NCBI GenBank assembly: GCA_031258895.1 | Contig: JAIRMF010000129.1 | Location: 1 to 5,652 of the forward strand | Source of the DNA: Dysgonamonadaceae bacterium | GTDB taxonomy: Bacteria > Bacteroidota > Bacteroidia > Bacteroidales > Azobacteroidaceae | DNA length: 5,652 nucleotides | Direction of reading: 5' to 3' | Shown here: positions 1 through 5,591 of the stretch, one piece after another | Layout of the letters: the number at the start of each line of letters is the position of its first letter | How positions within the stretch are numbered: the stretch's first letter is position 1 | Translations under genes and position numbers: made by a program | Notes under the pieces: generated by a model | Told to the model about the DNA's origin: nothing | The model's input: only the letters and a program-made list of their open reading frames with translations | Database searches by the model: none

Positions 1-77
1 TGTTCGGCGCGCAAAGAAAAACAGGACAAAAGCATTGATACAATGCAAGTCAAACAAAAATACCGTGAAAACATCAT
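1..77 (-). CDS. 5' end of an exported protein (signal peptide only, partial)
   Basis: Reading the minus strand from 77 gives an open frame to the window edge that begins MMFSRYFCLTCIVSMLLSC and continues FSLRAE. It has a short basic start, a hydrophobic stretch rich in Cys, Leu and Val, and then a possible cleavage site. This is the layout of a Sec signal peptide. LLSC could serve as a lipobox, or signal peptidase I could cut after LRA. A Bacteroides-type -7 element lies 24 bp upstream at the correct orientation, which supports a real start. The second ATG (74-72) is an equally possible start. The mature protein is outside the window, so no function can be given. It is divergent from the phosphatase gene; whether the two are functionally linked is unknown. 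Confidence 0.55.
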   Translation of the reverse strand, partial: MMFSRYFCLTCIVSMLLSCFSLRAE

Positions 78-100
78 AATAATAAAGATTAATTGCCGCG

Positions 101-108
101 CAAAGGTA
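101..108 (-). promoter_or_regulatory. Putative -7 element for the leftward exported-protein gene
   Basis: The minus strand reads TACCTTTG here, an exact match to the Bacteroides -7 pattern TAnnTTTG. It lies 24 bp before the proposed ATG at 77. No good TTTG box is seen at the expected distance upstream, so only the -7 half is claimed. Confidence 0.5.
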
Positions 109-133
109 ACAATAAATCGTTAATTACATTTTT

Positions 134-167
134 TTTGCCGCATTTCCAGAAATTTTGAGTAACTTTG
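134..167 (+). promoter_or_regulatory. Putative promoter of the alkaline phosphatase gene
   Basis: TTTG at 134-137 and TAACTTTG at 160-167 match the -33 and -7 elements of the Bacteroides primary sigma factor, with a 22-bp spacer that is slightly long. Transcription would start near 172, giving a leader of about 22 nt. The leader is A-rich, including a run of nine A at 179-187, and has no clear Shine-Dalgarno site, as is usual in this phylum. No PHO-box-like direct repeats were recognised. Confidence 0.6.
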
Positions 168-193
168 CAACCTAAATTAAAAAAAAATTCGCA

Positions 194-1873
194 ATGAAAA
201 AATTAACAATTATCCTCTGTGCAATTATTATAGCCCTCCCGTCATGCAAACAGGAAAAACAGATAAAAAATATTATCCTGATGATTCCCGACGGGACTTC
301 CTGGTCGGCAATCTCAACGGCAAGATGGTTTCAACGGTACCAAAACCCAAAAGATTCCAGCCTTCATCTCGACAAATATCTCTGCGGCTCAATCCTTACA
401 TACTGTTCCAATGCCCCAATCGGAGACTCCGCACCGACCACGTCATGTTACATGACCGGATACCCGAGCCTCGTAGACTGGGTGGCAACTTACCCAATAG
501 CAGACCCCGAAAACGATATCGTCCAGATGGATTCCGCAAAAGCATACCAGCCGCTCATAACCTTAATGGAAGCGGCACGTATAGCAGGTAACAAATCCAC
601 AGGACTTGTAGTAACTTGCGAGTTCCCACACGCCACCCCCGCAGATTGCGCAGCACATTCCTATCGTCGCGGCAGGTACGACTGGATTGCCCCGCAAATA
701 GTCCACAATAACATCGACGTAGTCATAGGCGGCGGCGTAAGTATCTTACGGGAAGACGACAAACAATATCTCAAAGAGGAAGGTTACGGCGTGTTTTTAA
801 ACCAAATCGACAGCTTCAGGACCTATTCCGGTGATAAAATGTGGGCGCTGTTCAAAGACAAGGACATGTCCTTCGACATAGACCGAAACCCCGAAGAAGA
901 GCCCTCGCTCGCCGAAATGACAGGCGTCGCACTCAAAAAACTGTCGCAAAATAAAAATGGCTTCGTCCTCATGGTTGAAGGTTCAAAGATAGATTGGGCA
1001 GCCCACGCCAACGATACCAGAGCAATCATAGACGACGTCTTGGCATTCGACAAAGCCTGCGGAGTAGCCCTCGACTTTGCCGAGAAAGACGGAAACACAC
1101 TCGTAGTCATTGTACCCGATCACGGCAACAGCGGACTGAGCATCGGACACAGCCGCTGCCCCGACTACGCCCTCCTCTCAAAAGACCAATTGTTTAAAAA
1201 TGTTTCCCAATACAAGACAAGCGTCCAGGGACTCATAAAAGTGTTGCATAAAACGTCGCCCGACAGCATAAAAAATGTGGTGCTCGAGCTGACTGGCATA
1301 ACTCTAAGCGACAAACAGTACGAAGAACTGCTTAAATGTAAAGATTACAAGTTAAGTTCTCTGACCGACCAGCAAAGAATGAAGGGTACTTCGCTGTCGC
1401 AAAAAATCGGCGATATGTTAGTTGAGAACACCTGCTTCGGATACACAACCCACGGACATACAGGCGAAGAAGTCTTCCTCGCAGTCTACGACCCCACTCC
1501 AAACAGAATGACCGGACATCACACAAACATAGAGCTAAACCATTACCTGCGGCGCTCGCTCCGGCTTCCCCAAACCTTAGAAACATTAACAGACGAACAT
1601 TTCGCAAAGCACACGGAAGTTTTCGCTACATACGACTACGAAATCAGCGAGAAAAAAATCGAAGACACAACCAACGTAAACACAAAATCAAAAATAGAGA
1701 AATTCGACGTAACCCTATCCGTCAGCAACGGATCAAACAAACTGTCCGTCAAACCCTACACCAACATCGTCAGTCTCAACGGGGAAAAAATCAAACTCAA
1801 CAGCGTAACAGTCTATGTAGACAAGAACAAAACATTCTATCTACCCCGTTCACTTGCAAAATTGCTCGAATAA
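194..1873 (+). CDS. Lipoprotein alkaline phosphatase (PhoA-type metalloenzyme)
   Basis: This 559-residue protein hydrolyses phosphate monoesters, probably anchored to a membrane facing the periplasm or surface. A signal peptide (residues 1-17) ends in the lipobox LPSC, with Cys18 as the lipidated residue. The catalytic set of the alkaline phosphatase superfamily can be followed in order: Asp33 in MIPDG (usually MIGDG), nucleophile Ser79 in GDSAPTTS, His146 and Thr148 in HATPAD, probable phosphate-binding Arg159, Glu262, Asp267 and His271 in VEGSKIDWAAH, Asp309-His310 in PDHGN, and His422 in HTGEE. With all metal ligands present it should be active. The start is fixed by the signal peptide and the upstream promoter. 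Residues from about 483 to 559 extend beyond the usual catalytic domain; the last 40 resemble one repeat of the copper-amine-oxidase-N-like (stalk) family, which is a weak match by eye. It is a single-gene unit, divergent from the left gene and convergent with the TPR gene. Natural substrate and phosphate regulation are not shown by the sequence. Confidence 0.92.
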   Translation: MKKLTIILCAIIIALPSCKQEKQIKNIILMIPDGTSWSAISTARWFQRYQNPKDSSLHLDKYLCGSILTYCSNAPIGDSAPTTSCYMTGYPSLVDWVATYPIADPENDIVQMDSAKAYQPLITLMEAARIAGNKSTGLVVTCEFPHATPADCAAHSYRRGRYDWIAPQIVHNNIDVVIGGGVSILREDDKQYLKEEGYGVFLNQIDSFRTYSGDKMWALFKDKDMSFDIDRNPEEEPSLAEMTGVALKKLSQNKNGFVLMVEGSKIDWAAHANDTRAIIDDVLAFDKACGVALDFAEKDGNTLVVIVPDHGNSGLSIGHSRCPDYALLSKDQLFKNVSQYKTSVQGLIKVLHKTSPDSIKNVVLELTGITLSDKQYEELLKCKDYKLSSLTDQQRMKGTSLSQKIGDMLVENTCFGYTTHGHTGEEVFLAVYDPTPNRMTGHHTNIELNHYLRRSLRLPQTLETLTDEHFAKHTEVFATYDYEISEKKIEDTTNVNTKSKIEKFDVTLSVSNGSNKLSVKPYTNIVSLNGEKIKLNSVTVYVDKNKTFYLPRSLAKLLE

Positions 1874-1883
1874 ATTTTTATTC
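1868..1883. terminator. AT-rich palindrome over the phosphatase stop codon
   Basis: GAATAAA and TTTATTC form perfect 7-bp arms around a 2-nt centre, and the phosphatase TAA stop lies inside the left arm. The arms are AT-only apart from the outer pair and the loop is very tight, so this is a weak candidate terminator. It could equally be a chance palindrome. Confidence 0.3.
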
Positions 1884-1890
1884 AATGGTA

Positions 1891-2181
1891 CAGCCCCGGG
1901 TGGTTTTTTTAAATGTGTCTCTTGTAAGGCAACAGCCCCGAGCAGTTTTTGGAAGGTGTTTTTATTAAAGGCAAGAGAGCCGGGTAGTTTTTAAAATGTG
2001 TCTCTTGTAAGGAAAGAGAGCCAGACAATTTTTGGAAGGTGTTTTTATTAAAGGCAAGAGGCCCAAACAGTTTTTGGGATGTATCTCTTGTAAGGAAAGA
2101 GGGCCGAACGATTTTTAAAATGTGTCTTTTGTAAGGCAGCAGCCCTGAGCAGTTTTTGGAATAAATCTTTTGTAGGGCAGC
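1891..2181. repeat. Degenerate tandem array, seven units of about 42 bp, two alternating types
   Basis: The whole gap between the convergent phosphatase and TPR genes is a tandem array. Units begin at AGCC or GGCC at 1892, 1934, 1978, 2019, 2060, 2102 and 2141, so they are 39 to 44 bp long. Each has a short GC-rich start, then a run of five to seven T, then a variable half. Type A carries TGTCTCTTGTAAGG or a close variant (units 1, 3, 5, 6, 7). Type B carries GGTGTTTTTATTAAAGG (units 2 and 4). Units 1-2 and 3-4 therefore repeat as pairs of 82-86 bp. In unit 3, TCTCTT (2001-2006) and AAGAGA (2014-2019) form a 6-bp stem. Unit lengths are not constant multiples of three and no frame is maintained, so it is not coding. 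Function unknown; a decayed minisatellite or a transcription-ending barrier between convergent genes are possibilities. Confidence 0.85.
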
Positions 2182-2187
2182 AGATTG

Positions 2188-2207
2188 AATAAAAACGGGA
2201 CTTTATT
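2188..2207. terminator. Short AT inverted repeat over the TPR gene stop codon
   Basis: AATAAA (2188-2193) and TTTATT (2202-2207) pair around an 8-nt centre, and the second arm overlaps the TAA stop of the minus-strand TPR gene. On the minus strand it is followed by no long U-run beyond the TTTTTATTC inside it. It is only a weak terminator candidate. Confidence 0.2.
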
Positions 2208-3309
2208 ATTGCGGAAATTTTTTGTTCATTTCAGTCAGAATCTCCTTCAGTCTGCCTCCGCTGTCCTCCGTGTTCCGAAGGCCCTCCAGAATAGCATCCT
2301 TTGCACCGTCAAGCTCATCCAGACTGACAAGAAAAGCGCTCTTGTAAATGTAAAGCAAACTGTCAACGGCAGGCTCTTCTTCAATAGCAAAGTTAATATA
2401 GTACAGCGCATCCGCCCAACGCTCAAGCTGAGCGCAAAGTCTCGCGGCAGTGAAATACGTCATATAAGACCCTTCGTAACGCTCAAAATACTCCGTCATC
2501 CTGTCAAAAGCCTTCTCATAATTGCCGTTCTCGTTATAAGCTATTATCAAGTCAAACAAATTCCCCTTGTCCTGACCAAGGGAACAGGCAAATTCATAAG
2601 CGTCAATAGCCGTCCCCATGTCGCCTATCTCCTTATACGCATCCCCCAAATCATGCCAAGTCTCGGCGTCAAAAGGGCAAAGCTTCTGAATCTTCCCGGC
2701 AACAAGATGCATAGTATCCCTGTCCCTGAGCGCAACAAGGCACTGTAGACGTATCCAAAGAAAATCACACTCCTCACCCAAGACACGCATCGCCTCAATA
2801 GTCACCTCGTCGCACGATTTGTACAAATCAACGTCAAGCAAAGCCTCGCTCATGGCAAGATAAATCATACCGAGCATCTCAATGTCACCCGTGCCGCCGT
2901 ATTTCTTTTTCAGGATTCCGAACAAGTAAAACGCCTCCTCCTCCATACCGAGATGAACAAGGGCAATGAGTCTGTGACATTCATTCTCTACGCTCTCATC
3001 CTCTTTTCGGAATCGGTCGCAAAAAGTCAGTAAGTCATTCCATAACCCGTATTCGTTCAGCATAACAAGAATATCGGACAGCACTTCGTCATCACCATAC
3101 ACCGCAAAAGCGTACTCGATAGCATAACGAGCTTTTTCAACATTATCTTCTTCCAGATAAATAGTTATAATGTTAAGCAAGTCATCCGGGGTAATCAGGC
3201 CGAACGGTAACTTCCCCCGACGTGTAGCCGAATCCCATTTGATAAAATAATCGGGATAAGACCTTTCCTCCCAATCACTGCTATTGAAATATGTGTCGTA
3301 ATTCAGCAC
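2206..3309 (-). CDS. Tetratricopeptide-repeat protein, second gene of the glnS operon
   Basis: A 367-residue protein, acidic and helical, without signal peptide or membrane segment, so probably cytoplasmic. The clearest TPR units are at about residues 215-248 (ETWHDLGDAYKEIGD, then AIDAYEFA), 249-282 (AYNENGNYEKAFDRM) and 283-316 (AARLCAQLERWADALYYINFAI). Weaker helical pairs fill residues 45-210. TPR domains bind proteins, and no catalytic domain is visible, so a scaffold or adaptor role is likely but its partner is unknown. The start is GTG at 3309, 6 bp after the glnS stop and in the same frame; the first in-frame ATG would cost over 80 residues, including a well-formed N-terminus (MLNYDTYFNSSDWEER). 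It is most likely co-transcribed with glnS, as no promoter was seen between them. That position could mean a link to translation, but this is inference from context only. Confidence 0.85.
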   Translation of the reverse strand: MLNYDTYFNSSDWEERSYPDYFIKWDSATRRGKLPFGLITPDDLLNIITIYLEEDNVEKARYAIEYAFAVYGDDEVLSDILVMLNEYGLWNDLLTFCDRFRKEDESVENECHRLIALVHLGMEEEAFYLFGILKKKYGGTGDIEMLGMIYLAMSEALLDVDLYKSCDEVTIEAMRVLGEECDFLWIRLQCLVALRDRDTMHLVAGKIQKLCPFDAETWHDLGDAYKEIGDMGTAIDAYEFACSLGQDKGNLFDLIIAYNENGNYEKAFDRMTEYFERYEGSYMTYFTAARLCAQLERWADALYYINFAIEEEPAVDSLLYIYKSAFLVSLDELDGAKDAILEGLRNTEDSGGRLKEILTEMNKKFPQ

Positions 3310-3315
3310 GCTAAT

Positions 3316-5031
3316 TTATTTTCTGTCTTTGACTTTAGTCCAGGAATCTTTAAGCGATACGGTGCGATTAAAAACCAAATGTCCAGGGCGGGAATCGGGG
3401 TCAAGGTTGAAATATCCTATACGTTGAAACTGGAAATTTTCAAAAGGTTTGGCCGACTCCAACTCCTTTTCTATTCGACATCCGGTCAAGATGCGCAGTG
3501 AATCGGGGTTTATCAGTTCGCGAAAATCACGCTCGTCCGCAGACGGATCCTCTACCGAAAACAAACGGTCGTACAGACGAACCTCCGCACCTAAACTATG
3601 ACCAACCGAAACCCAATGCAGGGTGCCTTTTACTCTGCGATTGCTGTCCGGCATTCCACTGCGGGTCCGTTCGTCGTATTCAGCGTAAATTTCCACCACA
3701 TTACCTGTCTCATCTTTCTTACAACCCGTGCAACGGATAATATATGCGTTCTTAAGCCTCACCTCCTGACCGGGCGTCAGTCGAAAGAAATTCTTCGGAG
3801 CATCTTTTTCCAGGAAATCTCCGCGTTCAATGAACAGTTCGCGTGAAAAAGCTATCTCGTGCGTACCGGCAGCAAGGTCTTCGGGATTATTTCCGGCCTC
3901 CATCATCTCAACTTTACCTTCGGCATAGTTTGTCAGGATGAGTTTTACCGGATCGAGCACCGCAGAAACACGCTTAACTTTATTGTTAAGATCTTCGCGT
4001 ATCGAATGTTCCAGAAGAGCGTAGTCGACAGTTCCTTCAAACTTTGTGTAGCCGATTTTATCTATAAATTTACGGATGGCCTCCGGAGTATAACCGCGGC
4101 GGCGGAATCCGCAGATAGTCGGCATCCTCGGATCATCCCAATCAGAAACAAATCCTTCCTTGACAAGTAGCAGCAGTTTACGCTTACTCATCACGGTGTA
4201 AGTCAGGTTCAGACGATTAAATTCGTACTGTCTGGGGCGATAACAATCATTTTTATCGGGGATTTTTTTGAGTTCATCAATAAACCAGTCGTAAAGCGGG
4301 CGATGAATAACGAACTCTAATGTACAGATTGAGTGTGTTACTCCCTCAAAATAATCCGACTGTCCGTGAGCGAAGTCGTACATCGGATACGCTTTCCAGG
4401 TCGTACCGGTACGATGGTGAGGCGTATTGATGATGCGGTATATGACGGGGTCTCGGAAATGCATGTTGGAACTTGCCATGTCAATCTTTGCACGCAACAC
4501 CATCTTTCCTTCCTCGATTTCTCCCGTATTCATTTTTTCGAAGAGTTCAAGACTTTCTTTTATCGGACGATTACGGTATGGGCTCGATACTCCTGCCTGT
4601 GCGGGCGTGCCTTTTTGAGCGGCGATTTGTTCGGACGTCTGTTCATCTACGTAGGCCTTGTCTGCTTTGATCAGTTCCACGGCATATTCCCAGAGTTTTG
4701 GGAAATAGTCGGAAGCGTAATAGACTGCGTTCCATTCGAATCCCAGCCATTTGATGTCTTCCATAATGGAATCGACATATTCGGTATCTTCTTTGATAGG
4801 GTTTGTGTCGTCGAAACGCAGGTTACACACCCCGCCATATTTGCGTGCTATGCCGAAATCGATACAGATCGCTTTTGCGTGACCGATATGCAGGTAACCA
4901 TTAGGTTCGGGTGGGAAACGGGTTTGTATTCTTCCGTCATTAACTCTTTCGGCGAGGTCTTTTTCGACGATAACCTCAATGAAATTAAGGTTTTTTTTTC
5001 TCTCTTCGTTGCCTGATTTTTCTTCGCTCAT
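3316..5031 (-). CDS. glnS: Glutaminyl-tRNA synthetase (GlnRS)
   Basis: The enzyme joins glutamine to tRNA-Gln using ATP, in the cytoplasm. It is a class I synthetase of 571 residues from the chosen start, close to the 554 of E. coli. The Rossmann catalytic domain opens with PPEPNGYLHIGHAKAI (HIGH at residues 48-51), continues through AYPMYDFAHGQSD and THSICTLEF, and carries the second signature VMSKRKL (MSKRK at 281-285). The two-part anticodon-binding beta-barrel follows from about residue 350 and ends with the family's closing GYFNLDPDS and VFNRTVSLKDSW. No YqeY-type extension is present. The frame stays open upstream to 5223, but that part is the antisense of a tRNA gene and lies before the promoter, so it is not translated. 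ATG at 5049 would sit only 3-6 nt after the expected transcription start, which leaves ATG at 5031 (MSEEKSG) as the best start. The frame contains nine consecutive A in codons 11-14. The TPR gene follows 6 bp downstream; tRNA-Gln is divergent upstream. Confidence 0.96.
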   Translation of the reverse strand: MSEEKSGNEERKKNLNFIEVIVEKDLAERVNDGRIQTRFPPEPNGYLHIGHAKAICIDFGIARKYGGVCNLRFDDTNPIKEDTEYVDSIMEDIKWLGFEWNAVYYASDYFPKLWEYAVELIKADKAYVDEQTSEQIAAQKGTPAQAGVSSPYRNRPIKESLELFEKMNTGEIEEGKMVLRAKIDMASSNMHFRDPVIYRIINTPHHRTGTTWKAYPMYDFAHGQSDYFEGVTHSICTLEFVIHRPLYDWFIDELKKIPDKNDCYRPRQYEFNRLNLTYTVMSKRKLLLLVKEGFVSDWDDPRMPTICGFRRRGYTPEAIRKFIDKIGYTKFEGTVDYALLEHSIREDLNNKVKRVSAVLDPVKLILTNYAEGKVEMMEAGNNPEDLAAGTHEIAFSRELFIERGDFLEKDAPKNFFRLTPGQEVRLKNAYIIRCTGCKKDETGNVVEIYAEYDERTRSGMPDSNRRVKGTLHWVSVGHSLGAEVRLYDRLFSVEDPSADERDFRELINPDSLRILTGCRIEKELESAKPFENFQFQRIGYFNLDPDSRPGHLVFNRTVSLKDSWTKVKDRK

Positions 5032-5058
5032 AGAAAAGACTTTATTCATCTGAGCTTG

Positions 5059-5088
5059 CAAAATTACAAAAACATTTTGGTATTTCAA
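5059..5088 (-). promoter_or_regulatory. Putative glnS promoter
   Basis: On the minus strand TTG (5088-5086, part of TTGTTG) and TAATTTTG (5066-5059) match the Bacteroides -33 and -7 elements with a 19-bp spacer. Transcription would begin near 5052-5055, giving a leader of about 21-24 nt to the ATG at 5031. It overlaps the promoter of the divergent tRNA gene. Confidence 0.6.
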
Positions 5089-5107
5089 CAATTTATATTT
5101 ACCTTTG
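5076..5107 (+). promoter_or_regulatory. Putative tRNA-Gln promoter
   Basis: TTTG at 5076-5079 and TACCTTTG at 5100-5107 match the -33 and -7 elements with a 20-bp spacer. Transcription would start near 5112-5114, some 14-16 nt before the mature 5' end of the tRNA. The -33 box of the opposing glnS promoter lies inside this promoter's spacer. Confidence 0.65.
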
Positions 5108-5127
5108 CAACCGATTTTAGTGGTCGA

Positions 5128-5198
5128 TGCCCTGTGGTGTAATGGTAGCACATCGGATTCTGGTTCCGCTTGTCTGGGTTCGAGTCCTGGCAGGGCAA
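5128..5198 (+). tRNA. tRNA-Gln, anticodon CTG
   Basis: A full cloverleaf can be folded. The acceptor stem TGCCCTG (5128-5134) pairs perfectly with CAGGGCA (5191-5197). The D stem GTGT pairs with GCAC around AATGGTA. The anticodon loop TTCTGGT (5158-5164) places CTG at 5160-5162, and the T loop is TTCGAGT. Anticodon CTG reads the glutamine codon CAG. U1-A72, G2-C71 and U38 agree with known E. coli GlnRS identity elements, whereas the discriminator is A (not G) and position 37 is G (not A). The outermost anticodon-stem pair (27-43) is a T-C mismatch, and the T stem has two G-T pairs. The 3' CCA is not encoded, so it must be added by the CCA enzyme. A second tRNA-Gln with anticodon TTG is expected elsewhere in the genome. 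Confidence 0.93.
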
Positions 5199-5220
5199 CA
5201 ATATGACAAAAGTAACAGCA

Positions 5221-5267
5221 CATACCGACATAAATTTATCTCTAAATATTATAAAATAGGCGGTATG
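5221..5267. repeat. Inverted repeat, 7-bp arms, downstream of the tRNA
   Basis: CATACCG (5221-5227) and CGGTATG (5261-5267) are perfect inverted copies separated by 33 AT-rich bases. It lies 22 bp after the tRNA and could help define the 3' end of its transcript, but the long loop and missing T-tract make that uncertain. Confidence 0.35.
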
Positions 5268-5297
5268 GGATAATTTATTAACACACACACAATATAC

Positions 5298-5334
5298 CTG
5301 TTAAGGCCGCGTGCGGGCGCGACAGGGATAACAG
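5298..5334. repeat. GC-rich compound stem-loop
   Basis: CTGTTA (5298-5303) pairs with TAACAG (5329-5334), and inside this CGCG (5308-5311) pairs with CGCG (5318-5321) around a 6-nt loop. The unpaired segments between the two stems are 4 and 7 nt. This could be a structured leader or small RNA element; no known RNA family was recognised. Confidence 0.35.
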
Positions 5335-5381
5335 CAAACTTTACGCTTCAACATCCGCACTGTCTTTTTCACAATGGAAAA

Positions 5382-5408
5382 CAGGGCGGTATTTTTTTGT
5401 GCGCCCTG
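5382..5408. repeat. Inverted repeat, 7-bp GC-rich arms around a T-run
   Basis: CAGGGCG (5382-5388) and CGCCCTG (5402-5408) are perfect inverted copies around 13 nt that include seven T. The T-run is inside the loop, not after the stem, so it is not a standard terminator on either strand. Confidence 0.45.
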
Positions 5409-5459
5409 CTGATGCGGCGACAAAACGAATATGGCTGTTTAAAGGATACACCGACTTTT

Positions 5460-5554
5460 CTGAGGAGCGCGGAACATGTGCTGAGGAGCGCAGAACATGT
5501 GCTGAGGAGCGCAGAACATGTGCCGAGGAACGCAGAACATGTGCCGAGGAACTC
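5460..5554. repeat. Tandem array of 21-bp units with a near-palindromic core
   Basis: Four complete 21-bp units (5460-5480, 5481-5501, 5502-5522, 5523-5543) and a partial fifth (5544-5554) lie head to tail. Units 2 and 3 are identical, unit 1 differs by one base, and unit 4 differs by two. Across each of the first two complete unit junctions with GCAG runs CAGAACATGTGCTG, an imperfect palindrome centred on ACATGT. In the later units CTG becomes CCG. Because 21 is a multiple of three and the unit has no stop, small open frames exist on both strands (repeating LRSAEHV on plus and LLSTCSA on minus), but neither has other signs of being a gene. Function unknown. Confidence 0.92.
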
Positions 5555-5559
5555 GCCCG

Positions 5560-5591
5560 GCATAGTTCGGACGTCCCCGCGCGAGCTATGC
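5560..5591 (+). terminator. 10-bp hairpin followed by a T-rich tract
   Basis: GCATAGTTCG (5560-5569) pairs with CGAGCTATGC (5582-5591), giving ten pairs with one G-T wobble and a 12-nt loop. On the plus strand it is followed by TTTGCCCTTTTT. The shape is that of an intrinsic terminator or attenuator, though the T-tract is interrupted by GCCC. It lies about 40 bp before the ATG at 5633, so it could end upstream transcription or control the next gene. Confidence 0.45.

Noticed and set aside
823..1607. Minus-strand and alternative plus-strand frames inside the phosphatase gene
   Set aside because: Shadows of a gene whose catalytic motifs are complete in its own frame.
1891..2181. CRISPR array
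   Set aside because: Units are contiguous and degenerate, without conserved repeats separated by unique spacers, and no cas gene is present. The same applies to the 21-bp array at 5460-5554.
2185..2748. 187-codon plus-strand open frame
   Set aside because: It lies antisense to the TPR gene, whose protein has clear repeats; the plus-strand translation shows no domain.
4333..5016. 227-codon plus-strand open frame
   Set aside because: It is antisense to the catalytic part of glnS, and its Phe- and Cys-rich translation is a shadow of that gene.
5032..5223. Upstream extension of the glnS frame by 64 codons
   Set aside because: It is the antisense of the tRNA-Gln gene plus the promoter region; the predicted glnS transcript starts after it and GlnRS homology begins only after MSEEK.
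5128..5300. Integration of a mobile element at the tRNA gene
   Set aside because: No integrase gene and no direct copy of the tRNA 3' end was found downstream within the window.
5324..5334. AGGGATAACAG, an 11-bp match to part of the I-SceI homing-endonuclease site
   Set aside because: The rest of the 18-bp site does not match, no intron or endonuclease is nearby, and it is part of the stem-loop at 5298-5334.
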